DNA from: Nocardia takedensis NBRC 100417
Lineage (GTDB): Bacteria > Actinomycetota > Actinomycetes > Mycobacteriales > Mycobacteriaceae
Direction: 5' to 3'
Assembly: GCF_000308695.1 (NCBI RefSeq)
Contig: NZ_BAGG01000003.1
Span: 1 to 53,209 of the forward strand
DNA: 53,209 nucleotides
Part shown: one piece after another, positions 1-10,916 of the stretch
Numbering within the stretch: position 1 is the first letter of the stretch
Layout of the letters: the number at the start of each line of letters is the position of its first letter
The notes under the pieces: generated by a model
Seen by the model: only the letters and a program-made list of their open reading frames with translations
What the model was told of the DNA's origin: nothing
Databases searched by the model: none
Program-made: the position numbers and the translations under genes

Positions 1-28
1 GCGACGTCCTGATCGGGCGGCGGGAACC

Positions 29-739
29 TCAGGCGCGCAGGCGTTCCCGCCGCAACTGCTCCACCTCGGGCAGCGGCAGCGGCGCGAGTTCGGACACCCC
101 GAGCGCGCGGGTGAGCAGCAGATCGGCGAGTTCGGGATTGCGGGCCAACGCGGGGCCGTGCATGTAGGTGCCCAGCACCGAACCCTGCACGACGCCTTCC
201 AGACCATCGCCGACGCCGTTGCCGACCCCGCGGGTGACCCGCGCCAACCCGGTCGCGTCCTTGCCGAGTGTCGTTCCGCCCCGATGGTTCTCGAAACCGG
301 TCAGCGGCGCGGTCAAGCCGGGGAGCAGCGGGGTGGTGGTCACCTCACCGATCGCGCGCACCGACTGCGGCGCGGTGGTGACGTCGAACAGGCCGACCCC
401 GTCGACGCGCTCGCCGCCCGAGGTCTCGTACCAGTGGCCCAGAACCTGGATCGCCGCGCAGATGGCCAGCACCGGCGCACCGCGGCCCGCGGCCCGCTGG
501 AGTCCGGGGAACCGTTGCAGGTGCCGGGTGGCCAGGCGCTGCGCGGAATCCTCCGCGCCGCCGAGGGTGTAGAGGTCCAGCGACTCCGGCACCGGATCGG
601 GCAGCGTGATCTCCACGATCTCCGCGTCGTAACCGCGCATCCGCGCCCGCTGACGCAGCACCAGCGCGTTGCCGCCGTCACCGTAGGTGCCCATGACATC
701 GGGCAGCACCAGCCCGATCCGCAGGGTCGATTCGCTCAT
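29..739 (-). CDS. gatD: Lipid II isoglutaminyl synthase, glutamine amidotransferase subunit GatD
   Basis: 236 aa class I glutamine amidotransferase of the CobB/CobQ type. It supplies ammonia from glutamine to MurT for amidation of the D-Glu residue of lipid II in the cytoplasm. The nucleophile is Cys94 in the motif LAICAAIQ and the catalytic His is His194 in TYMHGP, which is the family's spacing. The start ATG overlaps the murT stop by 4 nt (ATGA), so the two are translationally coupled as in other actinobacteria and staphylococci. The murT partner makes cobyric-acid synthase an unlikely alternative. Length is normal for GatD (about 240 aa). Confidence 0.95.
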   Translation of the reverse strand: MSESTLRIGLVLPDVMGTYGDGGNALVLRQRARMRGYDAEIVEITLPDPVPESLDLYTLGGAEDSAQRLATRHLQRFPGLQRAAGRGAPVLAICAAIQVLGHWYETSGGERVDGVGLFDVTTAPQSVRAIGEVTTTPLLPGLTAPLTGFENHRGGTTLGKDATGLARVTRGVGNGVGDGLEGVVQGSVLGTYMHGPALARNPELADLLLTRALGVSELAPLPLPEVEQLRRERLRA

Positions 740-1968
740 CGCTTCGCCTCGAGGTCGCGGTTCAGATCGCGGAACGCGGTGTAGTTCGCCAACACCTCGA
801 CGTGGCCGGCCGGGCAGGAGGCGATGGCGCGCACCGGATCGGGCACGGTCGTGTGCTCGACACCGGCGTAGGTCAACCGGACGGCCAGATCGGTGGCGCG
901 CTCACCCGAGGCCACCACCTGCACGCCCTCGAAATGCTCGAAGCGCACATCCCACAGCCAGGACAGATCCTCGCCGTCGGGCACCTGCCCGTTCACCGCG
1001 ATCACCAACCCCGCCGAGGACGGGTCGATCATCGACAGCGCCTCCTGCCAGCCCGCCGGGTTCTTCGCCAGCAGCAGTCGCGCCGCGTGCTCACCCACCT
1101 GCACCGTGCGGTAGCGGCCCGCGATCTCGCGTACTGTGCCCGCCGCCGCGACCGCCTGCGTCGCGTCCGCGCCCAACGCCACCGCCGCCGCGACCGCCTG
1201 CGCGGCGTTGCCGCGGTTGGCCCGACCCGGCAGCGACAGCGTCAACGGCAGACGCAGACCGTCCGGGCCGCACAGCTTGTCGTCATCGAGCCACCAATCC
1301 GGTTCCGGCCGTTGGAAATCCGTGCCCGTACTGCGCCAGTGCGCGCCCTCCCAGAGGATCGGCTCGCCGCTGCGCGGACAACTCGTCGCGTCCACGGCCC
1401 ACCCGCTGCCCGCCGCGACCCACACCACATTCGGGTGGTCGTAGGCGATCGAGGCGATCAGCACGTCGTCGCAGTTCGCCACGACCACCGTGTCGGGATG
1501 CCGGGCGAGTCCGGCGCGCAGCCTGCGCTCGATCATGTTGATCTCGCCGACCCGGTCGAGTTGGTCACGGCTCAGGTTCAGCAGCACCACGGCCGCCGGG
1601 TTCAGCGAATCGGTGACGTGTGGCAGATGCAGTTCGTCCACCTCGATCGCGGCCAGTTCCACACCCTGGTGCACGCTCAGCGCCGCGACGATCCCGGCGT
1701 CCATGTTCGCGCCGTCGGCCTGGGTGGCGACCTCGCCGAGGGTGGCCAGCGCCGCCGTGGTCATCCTGGTGGTGGTGGATTTGCCGTTGGTGCCGGTGAC
1801 CAGCACCGTGCGCCGCCCGCGACCCAACTGATCCATGATCGTGGGATCGATCTTCAACGCGATCAACCCGCCGATCATCGAACCCTTGCCGCGGCCCGCG
1901 CGCTGCGAGGCCCACGACGCCAGCGCCGCCGCCCGCAGGGCGATCCGCCCACGCACCGATATCTTCAC
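736..1968 (-). CDS. murT: Lipid II isoglutaminyl synthase, Mur-ligase subunit MurT
   Basis: 410 aa Mur-ligase-like ATPase that forms the GatD/MurT complex. The ATP loop TGTNGKST lies at residues 58-65, and the central Mur ligase domain and C-terminal DUF1727-like region follow. Start chosen at the GTG giving MKISVRGRI; a much longer open frame continues upstream, but that part only reads antiphase through the neighbouring oxidoreductase. The cysteine ribbon of MurT proteins normally has two CxxC-type pairs; here only Cys197 (SCPRSG) and Cys233 (KLCGPDG) are seen, so the zinc ribbon looks degenerate. It is 38 bp downstream of the oxidoreductase gene on the same strand. Confidence 0.92.
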   Translation of the reverse strand: MKISVRGRIALRAAALASWASQRAGRGKGSMIGGLIALKIDPTIMDQLGRGRRTVLVTGTNGKSTTTRMTTAALATLGEVATQADGANMDAGIVAALSVHQGVELAAIEVDELHLPHVTDSLNPAAVVLLNLSRDQLDRVGEINMIERRLRAGLARHPDTVVVANCDDVLIASIAYDHPNVVWVAAGSGWAVDATSCPRSGEPILWEGAHWRSTGTDFQRPEPDWWLDDDKLCGPDGLRLPLTLSLPGRANRGNAAQAVAAAVALGADATQAVAAAGTVREIAGRYRTVQVGEHAARLLLAKNPAGWQEALSMIDPSSAGLVIAVNGQVPDGEDLSWLWDVRFEHFEGVQVVASGERATDLAVRLTYAGVEHTTVPDPVRAIASCPAGHVEVLANYTAFRDLNRDLEAKR

Positions 1969-2006
1969 GCCGCCCAGTCTCGCACGAGGCCCCCGGACCA
2001 CGCGCT

Positions 2007-3782
2007 CTACGTGGGCCGGTCGAACAGGTTCGGCTGACCGGCCGCCCAGCGCTCGGCGTCCAGCGCGCGCAACGGCTCCAACTCCACCGCGCGATACATC
2101 CGGTAGGTCCGGCAGCGCGGCGCGTCCGAACCGACCACGTCCAGCAGCGCGTTCACCGCCGACCGCGCCGACTCGTTCGCGCCCTCCATGGTGGCCAGAT
2201 CCACATCGGTGCGCACGTAGTCGCCCGCGAGGAACAGGTTCTCCACCCCGCCGTGCGCCGTCGGCCGATGCTCCCAGGACCCGGCGGTGTTGATGAGCAG
2301 CGGATCCTCGTTGACATTGCGTCGCTGATCGCCCTGCCAGGTGACACCGGGATCGAGGAACCAGGAGTGCAGGTCGGCGTCGCGCAACGTCGACTCGTTG
2401 TCGTCCAGATGCTGCCGCAACTGCGCCCACGTCTCGCGGGCGATCTCCTCGTGGGTGCACTCCTTGGCGGTCTTGCCGTACAGCACGCCGGGAGTGTTCC
2501 AGTCCGAGATGTCCACCGACAGGCAGTCCGCGACCGTGCCGTCGCCGTACTCGGGCAGTTTGCGGGTCCACAGCTGATTCTGGGTGATCGAGGTCAGCGA
2601 CCACGGAGCGTCGATGTAGGCGGTGTGCCCGCGCGAGATGGTCGCCGGTCGACGCAGGTAGAACTGGATTCCGGTCATCCAGTCGACGTAGAGGTGGGCC
2701 ATCCCCGCCAGCTCCGGCCAGGCCGCCAGCACCTCCGGGGACCACAGCGTGCGCGCCTGCTCCACCGGCAGCGCCACCACGAAATGGTCCGCCTCGACGG
2801 TGGCCGCGCCGTCCGGTCCGCTGATCCGGGCCGCCGTGACCCGCCGGTCGCGCACATCCAGGCCGACCACCCGCGCGCCGAGGCGGAACTCCACACCCAA
2901 CTCGCGCAACCGCGCGACCCACGGATCGATCCAGGCGGCGTTCGTCGGGCCGTTGAGCACCCGGTCCAACGGTCCGTCGTTGCCGACCTGGAACGGGTTG
3001 CCGAGGAACTGCTCGCCCATGGTGCCGATCGTGCGGACGCTGGCGATCTCGTCCTTGGCCGCCACCAGCAGACTGGTCAGCGCGCGCGAGATCAACGCGC
3101 GGAACTCGTGGGACCGGGAGTGCCCGCCCACGAATTCGTTCCACCCCATCCGCTCCCACTGCCCGAGCCTGCGGGCATCGCAACTGGAGTTGAACACCAG
3201 CAGCCGATTGGCGAAATACAGCCCCTCCGGGGCGGGCAGGTTCAGCGACGCCGAGATCATCGCGCCGACCGTCTCCTGGAAGGCGTCCTGCGTCGCGCCG
3301 GCGGCCGCGGCCGGACTCAGCGGCAGGATGCGGAAATCGTCGGCGTCGCGCCGCGCGAACCGGGCCTCGGTGAGTTCGATCAAGTTATCCCACACCCCGT
3401 TGGCGTTCCCGCCGAACGGAATCCGCCGCATGGTGTCGGGAATGTGCTGGTAGAAGCCCGGGAAGAAACGAAAACCGTGCTCACCGGGCAGATCGGGACG
3501 CCCGCCCGCTCCGGTGCCCGGCACCGGGATGCTGCGCGCCTTGCCGCCCAGCGCCCGCTTCTCGTAGACGGTGACCCGGAACCCGCGCTCGGCCAGTTCG
3601 TGCGCGGCCGTCAACCCGGCCACCCCGCCGCCCAGCACCGCGACCCGCGCGCCCGGCGGAGCGCCGCTCGCCGACCCCGATCCGACCACCCCGGCCGACA
3701 ACGCACCCGCTGTCGCCATCCCCATCGCCATCGTGCCGCGAATCATCGATCTCCGCGTAACGGGCCATCGCTGTTCTGCCAT
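2007..3782 (-). CDS. Tat-exported FAD-dependent oxidoreductase (phytoene desaturase / hydroxysqualene dehydroxylase-like)
   Basis: 591 aa flavoprotein. The N-terminus carries a twin-arginine stretch (TRRSMIRG) followed by a hydrophobic Ala/Gly-rich segment, so export by Tat is likely. A dinucleotide-binding motif VAVLGGGVAGLTAAHELA follows, then a long substrate-binding region, and the C-terminal NLFLAGDYVRT/EGANESAR segment typical of the amine-oxidase/desaturase superfamily that closes the FAD site. Start chosen at ATG 3782; an upstream in-frame start at 3887 would add 35 residues that do not look like family sequence. Substrate unknown; similar proteins are often labelled hydroxysqualene dehydroxylase, which I cannot confirm. 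Confidence 0.8.
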   Translation of the reverse strand: MAEQRWPVTRRSMIRGTMAMGMATAGALSAGVVGSGSASGAPPGARVAVLGGGVAGLTAAHELAERGFRVTVYEKRALGGKARSIPVPGTGAGGRPDLPGEHGFRFFPGFYQHIPDTMRRIPFGGNANGVWDNLIELTEARFARRDADDFRILPLSPAAAAGATQDAFQETVGAMISASLNLPAPEGLYFANRLLVFNSSCDARRLGQWERMGWNEFVGGHSRSHEFRALISRALTSLLVAAKDEIASVRTIGTMGEQFLGNPFQVGNDGPLDRVLNGPTNAAWIDPWVARLRELGVEFRLGARVVGLDVRDRRVTAARISGPDGAATVEADHFVVALPVEQARTLWSPEVLAAWPELAGMAHLYVDWMTGIQFYLRRPATISRGHTAYIDAPWSLTSITQNQLWTRKLPEYGDGTVADCLSVDISDWNTPGVLYGKTAKECTHEEIARETWAQLRQHLDDNESTLRDADLHSWFLDPGVTWQGDQRRNVNEDPLLINTAGSWEHRPTAHGGVENLFLAGDYVRTDVDLATMEGANESARSAVNALLDVVGSDAPRCRTYRMYRAVELEPLRALDAERWAAGQPNLFDRPT

Positions 3783-4532
3783 GCGCTTGTTCGCTGCCCA
3801 GTCTCTGCCGCTCGGTCCTCGCCGCCATGTCTTCAAGCCGCCCCCACTGTAGAGAGGCACGATCCGACGACCCGACCCGCCCCGCACGCGGGCACCATCG
3901 AACCGCGGGGGCCGAGACTACCGCCCCCGCCACCCCACCGCAGCGAACCCACCGAAGTCACCACGGGGTAGCGAGCCCAACTAGCGAAGCGCATGCACCA
4001 TCGACCTTGCCCCCTTGGCGAACCCCCACAGGCGACGTCACCGCCTGGCGTCCCCGACCCGGGAACGAGCCCCACGAGCAACGTCCGCGGCGGCCCAGTC
4101 AGCTACGGGCGAAGCGCCCGGCCACTGCTCGGTACAACCCCCCAAGCAATATCCCCACCTCACGCTGCCCTGCCCGGTACACCCCACAAGCAACATCCCC
4201 ACCCCACGTCCCCGACCCGGGTGCGAGTCTTGCGAGCGACGTTCGCGGCCGTCTCGTCGGCCGGTGGGCGAAGCGCATGCGCCGCAGGCGCGAGTCTCGC
4301 CCGCCGGCCGACGAGACATAAGGGGCCGCGAACACGCCGCGCCGAAGGCGCGGCCAATCAAACACCGGGTACACCGCCCTGAGACCCGTAATCCGGCAAC
4401 GCCCGCCCCCTCACCGGCGACGTCACCACCAAAGCCCGCCGCATGGCAAACCCCACAAGCAACATCACCGGCCAACGTCCCCCACTCGGCCGCGAACACG
4501 CCGCGTCGAAAGCGCGGCCAATCAAGCACAGC
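3783..4532. repeat. 750-bp gene-free region with diverged direct repeats and a large palindrome
   Basis: No convincing gene; open frames here are out-of-frame low-complexity reads. Several short elements recur: a unit starting CGTCCCCGACCCGGG at about 4049 and again at 4206; GGCCGCGAACACGCCGCG at 4324 and 4489, each followed by AAGGCGCGGCCAATCAA-like sequence; CCCCACAAGCAACATC at about 4182 and 4451; and GCGAAGCGC at about 3984, 4109 and 4269. The copies differ by substitutions, so the region looks like decayed repeat arrays. The flanking genes on both sides are transcribed leftward. Confidence 0.7.
4241..4333. repeat. Large inverted repeat (31-nt arms)
   Basis: Left arm 4241-4271 and right arm 4297-4333 are complementary: a 21-bp inner stem (4251-4271 with 4297-4317) containing one mismatch, then a 6-nt bulge (ATAAGG) on the right side and a perfect 10-bp outer stem GTTCGCGGCC / GGCCGCGAAC. 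The 25-nt loop itself can fold through GCGCC/GGCGC. There is no U-tract, so it is not a standard terminator. It may be a REP-like element or a remnant of a small transposable palindrome. Confidence 0.75.
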
Positions 4533-6059
4533 TCAGTGAACCCCGGGCGGGCCCTGGTTGCGGTATTGCTGGGCGGCGATGTAGCCGAAGTCGTCGGCGA
4601 CCATCGCGGCGAGTTCGAGCAGTGCGCGTTGGGTGCTTTTGCCGACGAGTTCGAGGTCGATTTCCGCGCCTTCGGCGAGGTGGTCGTCGAAGGGGACGAC
4701 TTGCACGGCGCGTGTGCGGTCCAGGAACAGACCGCGCAATTGCTCGAGGTCGATCGTGGACGCGCCGCGCCGTGAGGCGTTGACGACGACCACCGTGCGT
4801 TCCACCAGTTTGCTGTAGCCGTGGTGGTCGAGCCAGTCCAGTGTGGCGGAGGCGCTGCGCGCGCCGTCGATCGCGGGGGAGGTGACCAGGACCAGCGAAC
4901 TGGCCATGTCGAGCACGCCTGACATCGCCGAATGCATCAGGCCGGTGCCGCAGTCGGTGAGGATGATGTTGTAGAAGGATTGCAGGATGCCGACCGCTTT
5001 GCGGTAGTCGGCTTCGCTGAACGCTTCCGAGACGGCCGGATCCTGTTCCGAGGCGAGCACTTCCAAGCGGCTGGGCGCCTGCGAGGTGTGCGCGCGGACA
5101 TCGGAGTAGCGCGAGATCTGCTGGTCTTCGAGCAGGTTGCGGACCGTGGAGCGGGTCTGGCGCGGCACCCGGTGGGCGAGCGTGCCCAGGTCGGGGTTCG
5201 CGTCGATCGCGATGACGCGGTCACCGCGCAGCGAGGCGAAAGTGGACCCGAGTCCGACGGTGGTGGTGGTCTTGCCGACGCCGCCTTTGAGCGACAGGAT
5301 CGCGATGCGGTAGTCGCCGCGCACCGGTTGGTTCACCCGGTCGACCAGGTCGCGGTGCACGATGTCGGCGGCGGATTCGCCCGGGTTGATCATGCCGCCG
5401 GAAGCCTTGTGCACGGCCCGACGCCATCCGCTGCGCGGCGCTCGACGGGCCCGGCGCAGCAGATTCAGGTCGTTGACCGAATTTCCCGGCTGACCCGGAT
5501 GCTGGACGTGCTGCGGCTGGAACGGCGGACGCCCACCGGGACCGGGCGGCGCGAACTGGCCCGTCGGCGGACCTTGCGGACCGGGCTGCGGCTGCTGATA
5601 CATCGGCGGCGCGGGCGGCTGCGCGGGCAGCGGCGGCGGAGCCCAGCTGTAGATGGGGCCGTCCTGGTCCGGTGCGCCCGCACCGTACGGCGAAGGCTGT
5701 TGCGGCGCTTCGGGAGCCGGCGGCTGCGGGTCGGACGGGTACGGACCGCCCTGGTACTGCGGGAACTGCCCCGGCGGATACGGCGACCCGTACTGCTGTT
5801 CGGCGGGCGGCGCGAAACCCTCACCGCCGCCGTAGTTCTGCGGATACCCCGGCGCCTGACCCGCGTACCCCGCGTAGCCGGGCGCCTCCTGCGGCGCGGC
5901 TTCGCGAGCGGAATCCCCGGCGTCCTTGGCCTTCTCGGCGTTGCCGCCTTCGGACCGCTCGCCCTCGACGCTCCCCGATTCGGCGGTGACGTCGGCCGTA
6001 TCCACCGAATGACTCTGCAGCCAGGGCGGAGAGGTCGGGTTGTGGTCGTTGTTTGTCAC
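4533..6059 (-). CDS. EspI-like MinD/ParA family ATPase with proline-rich N-terminus
   Basis: 508 aa. Residues 1-190 are rich in Pro, Gln, Gly and Tyr and low in complexity; the basic linker LRRARRAPRSGWRRAVHKAS then leads to a P-loop ATPase of the SIMIBI class with deviant Walker A KGGVGKT at 258-264. This arrangement resembles EspI (Rv3876), an ESX-1-associated protein that in mycobacteria tunes secretion when ATP is low. No EccB/C/D, PE/PPE or EsxA-like genes are in the window, so the role may differ. Start is GTG 6059 with a GGGGGAA ribosome site a few nt upstream. It is transcribed away from its own 220-bp upstream gap after leuA. Confidence 0.8.
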   Translation of the reverse strand: MTNNDHNPTSPPWLQSHSVDTADVTAESGSVEGERSEGGNAEKAKDAGDSAREAAPQEAPGYAGYAGQAPGYPQNYGGGEGFAPPAEQQYGSPYPPGQFPQYQGGPYPSDPQPPAPEAPQQPSPYGAGAPDQDGPIYSWAPPPLPAQPPAPPMYQQPQPGPQGPPTGQFAPPGPGGRPPFQPQHVQHPGQPGNSVNDLNLLRRARRAPRSGWRRAVHKASGGMINPGESAADIVHRDLVDRVNQPVRGDYRIAILSLKGGVGKTTTTVGLGSTFASLRGDRVIAIDANPDLGTLAHRVPRQTRSTVRNLLEDQQISRYSDVRAHTSQAPSRLEVLASEQDPAVSEAFSEADYRKAVGILQSFYNIILTDCGTGLMHSAMSGVLDMASSLVLVTSPAIDGARSASATLDWLDHHGYSKLVERTVVVVNASRRGASTIDLEQLRGLFLDRTRAVQVVPFDDHLAEGAEIDLELVGKSTQRALLELAAMVADDFGYIAAQQYRNQGPPGVH

Positions 6060-6279
6060 AGTTCCCCCATCTGCTCGGGATTCGAGCAGAGAGCTCGGCG
6101 CGTGGATGCGGAACCAACGCTAGCACGGGGTTCCGCCCCTCGCTTCGTGGTAACCCAGGGCGATCAAACCAAACCCGAAACCCCCATCCCCCCTGGTCAA
6201 CCGGCGTTAACCACCCGGTCGAAGTACACCTTGCACGAACCCCCCGAGCCGGCCGCCGACCGACCCGGGGGGACTCGAC

Positions 6280-8206
<1,927 letters not shown>

Positions 8207-8377
8207 TCTACCTCCGCCGCGGTCGTCGGCCGAACCCGGTCCCGTCGTCGGGCGTCGGGATGCCGGGCGTTAGCGTCGGAGCAGTCCGAACCGGATCAGG
8301 TTACCGGAGGCTCGTGCGCCCGGTGCTGGAACGCTTGTACGGGCACCGCCCGACGGGACGTCGAAGGATTGTGCGCT

Positions 8378-9145
8378 ATGACCTGGCTGGAGATGGTGGC
8401 CGTGTTCGCCGCGGGGATCGCGGCGGGCGGTATCAACACCGTGGTGGGATCGGGCACGCTGCTCACCTTCCCGACGTTGTTGGCCTTCGGCATCCCGCCG
8501 GTGACGGCGAACGTGTCGAACACGATCGGTCTGGTGCCGGGCTCGATCAGCGGCGTGATCGGTTATCGCCGGGAACTGGCAGGTCAGCGCGCCCGGTTGG
8601 CGCAGTTGGGCACGGCGTCGCTGTTGGGCGGCACGACGGGCGCGATCCTGCTGTTGGTGCTGCCGCCCGACGCGTTCAAGGCGATCGTGCCGGTTCTGAT
8701 CATCGTCGCGCTGGTGCTGGTGGTGGTGCAGCCGAGGTTGGCGGCGTGGGTGAAGAAGCGGCGGGAGAGCAACGACGCGCCCGCGCCGCGGCACGGCGGC
8801 CCGATCCTGTTGGCGGCGGTGTACGCGACGGGCATCTACGGCGGTTATTTCGGGGCCGCGCAGGGTGTGCTGCTGATCGGTTTGCTCGGTGTTTTCGTGC
8901 ACGAGGACATCCAGCGTTTGAACGGGGTCAAGAACGTGCTCGCGCTGCTGGTCAACGCCGTGTCCGCGGTGATCTTCATCGTGGTCGCGGAGGTGGACTG
9001 GACGGTGGTGGCGTTGATCGCGGGCGGTTCGATCATCGGCGGCCAACTCGGCGCGACGGTCGGCAGGCGACTGTCGCCGACGGTGCTGCGCGGGGTGATC
9101 GTGGTGGTGGGCACGATCGCGGTCGTCCGGTTGCTGACGGCGTGA
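8378..9145 (+). CDS. Sulfite exporter TauE/SafE family membrane protein
   Basis: 255 aa integral membrane protein with about eight hydrophobic helices. The N-terminal AAGIAAGGINTVVGSGTLLTFP and the mid-protein YGGYFGAAQGVLLI segments are the two pseudo-repeat signatures of the TauE/SafE (formerly DUF81) family, which moves sulfite, sulfoacetate or other organic anions. The in-frame ATG at 8378 is preceded by GAAGGA; an upstream extension from 8105 overlaps the leuA leader and is rejected. Substrate cannot be assigned. It stands divergent from leuA, with 171 bp between its start and the leader-peptide start. Confidence 0.85.
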   Translation: MTWLEMVAVFAAGIAAGGINTVVGSGTLLTFPTLLAFGIPPVTANVSNTIGLVPGSISGVIGYRRELAGQRARLAQLGTASLLGGTTGAILLLVLPPDAFKAIVPVLIIVALVLVVVQPRLAAWVKKRRESNDAPAPRHGGPILLAAVYATGIYGGYFGAAQGVLLIGLLGVFVHEDIQRLNGVKNVLALLVNAVSAVIFIVVAEVDWTVVALIAGGSIIGGQLGATVGRRLSPTVLRGVIVVVGTIAVVRLLTA

Positions 9146-9218
9146 GCGGGCGGTGGCTGAAATCAGGGTGGGATGTCGTCACCGAGGATGACGACCGCGA
9201 GCCCTCCGGCGGTCGACG

Positions 9219-10838
9219 ATGAGTGACGTGCGCAGGTGGAGGACTCTCATCGCGGTGGCGGTGCTGGCGGTGTTGCCCGGGGCGAGTGGCTGCGGCCCGG
9301 TGACCGAGCACGCGTCGGCGGTCGCGGAACTGGTCGCGCAGGCCGACGCCGCGCCGACGCCGACCCTGGACTGGGCCCCGTGCGTCGACCTGGAACTGTC
9401 CGGGTACGACTGCGCGACCGCGCGGGTGCCGCTGGACTACGCGCGGCCGGAAGGCGAGACGATCGCGCTGGCGGTTCTGCGCCAGCGCGCGAGCGATCCG
9501 GATCGGCGGATCGGGTCGCTGTTCGTGGGTGCGGGCGGCCCGGGTGGTTCCGGGTTGGACCGGGCGGCGAGCGGACCGCTGCTGCCGGGGGAGGTGAGTC
9601 GCCGGTTCGACGTGGTGACCTTCGATCAGCGCGGGGTCGGCCGCAGTGCGCCGGTCAAGTGCTTCGTCGACGACGCGGCGCGGCAGCGGTTCTGGTCGGC
9701 GACCACGTCGCTGCCGCCCGCCACGGTCGCCGACGAGCAGGACAGCGCCCGCGCGAGCCGGGAATTCGCGCAGGGATGCGCCACCCACAGTTCCGCGCTG
9801 CTGCCGCATCTGACCACCGTCGACGCGGCCCGCGACCTGGACCTGCTGCGCCGCGCGGTGGGTGAGACCTTGCTCACCTACCAGGGCGGCTCGTACGCCA
9901 GTTATCTCGGCATCGTCTACGGCGCGCTGTTCGGTGAGCGGGTCAGGGCGCTGCAACTGTCGTCGATGATCGACCCCGACAGTTACGCCCGCGACACCCG
10001 CACGGCGTTGAGCGACACCGCGGTGGGCACCGAGGAGGTGCTGGCCGAATTCCTGCGGTCGTGCGCGACGGCGGGGCGTTCGCGGTGCGCGTTCGCCGGA
10101 TCGCCGGGGATGGACCCGATCCGCGACGGCGCGAACCGGCCCACCGCCGAGGACCTGCGAACCCGCGACGACGCGGTGCTGGAAAGGCTTCGGCGGGAAC
10201 CGATCACGGTCGGCGGCGGGGAGACGGCGGTCACCGTGCGCTACGGGGAGGCCGTGCAGGCGCACGCGCTGCTGCTCTACGACCTCGAGGAAGGCTGGCC
10301 CGCGTTGGCGCGCCTGCTGATCGAATTGGAGCGCGGTGCGGCCGGGGACGCGGGCGCGGTGCGCGAGATCCTGTCGTCCGCCGCGATCGGGGCCGAATCG
10401 GCGGAGGCGTTCACCGCGATCTCCTGCGCCGATCACACCCTGCCGATGCGACCGGACTCCTGGCCCGCGACGGCGGCGGAGATCGCGCGCGTCGCACCGG
10501 TTTTCGGGCCGTTGTGGTGGTATCTGCGCGAACCGTGCGCGTCCTGGCCGGTGCCCGCCGACGGCTACCCGCAACGCTACGAAGGTCCATGGACCTTGAT
10601 CTCGGACAAACCGGCCATGCTGTTGAACAACCGCTACGACCCGGTGACCCCCCTGGTGTTCGCCCAGCGCGCCCAGGGGGCGATGGTCAACGCACGCCTG
10701 GTCACGGTGTCCGACGGGTACGGCCACACCCCGTCCGGGGAGTGCGCCGCCCGGCTGCGCGAACGGTATCTGGTGGATCTCCAGCTACCGGCCCCCGGCG
10801 CCACCTGCACCGCTGACCTGGCGCCGTTCCCCTCCTGA
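9219..10838 (+). CDS. Exported alpha/beta hydrolase, tripeptidyl aminopeptidase-like lipoprotein
   Basis: 539 aa. N-terminal signal peptide ends in GASGC with a possible lipidated Cys25. The alpha/beta hydrolase core has the oxyanion motif GGPGGSG at 107-112, nucleophile Ser225 in YQGGSYAS, Asp474 in NNRYDPVTP and His503 in GYGHTP. The C-terminal TAP-like domain is the hallmark of SlpD/SlpE and tripeptidyl aminopeptidases, so it probably trims N-terminal tri- or dipeptides at the cell surface; lipase-type activity is an alternative. ATG 9219 lies 73 bp past the TauE-like gene on the same strand. Confidence 0.82.
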   Translation: MSDVRRWRTLIAVAVLAVLPGASGCGPVTEHASAVAELVAQADAAPTPTLDWAPCVDLELSGYDCATARVPLDYARPEGETIALAVLRQRASDPDRRIGSLFVGAGGPGGSGLDRAASGPLLPGEVSRRFDVVTFDQRGVGRSAPVKCFVDDAARQRFWSATTSLPPATVADEQDSARASREFAQGCATHSSALLPHLTTVDAARDLDLLRRAVGETLLTYQGGSYASYLGIVYGALFGERVRALQLSSMIDPDSYARDTRTALSDTAVGTEEVLAEFLRSCATAGRSRCAFAGSPGMDPIRDGANRPTAEDLRTRDDAVLERLRREPITVGGGETAVTVRYGEAVQAHALLLYDLEEGWPALARLLIELERGAAGDAGAVREILSSAAIGAESAEAFTAISCADHTLPMRPDSWPATAAEIARVAPVFGPLWWYLREPCASWPVPADGYPQRYEGPWTLISDKPAMLLNNRYDPVTPLVFAQRAQGAMVNARLVTVSDGYGHTPSGECAARLRERYLVDLQLPAPGATCTADLAPFPS

Positions 10839-10916
10839 TCCCTCGCCGCGGTGTGGTCGACATGCCCGATTCCCGGTAATCTGCGCGTCGGCCATGCGTG
10901 ATGAGGGAGGTGGCCT

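Noticed and set aside
1969..3183. An open frame continuing murT upstream to give an 815-residue protein
   Set aside because: It is antiphase to the oxidoreductase gene, Arg/Gly-rich and lacks known motifs; murT starts at GTG 1968.
3900..4530. CRISPR array
   Set aside because: Repeats are irregular in length and spacing and vary in sequence; no cas genes.
6060..6279. Terminator between leuA and the EspI-like gene
   Set aside because: Only weak, short or mismatched stems and no U-tract were seen.
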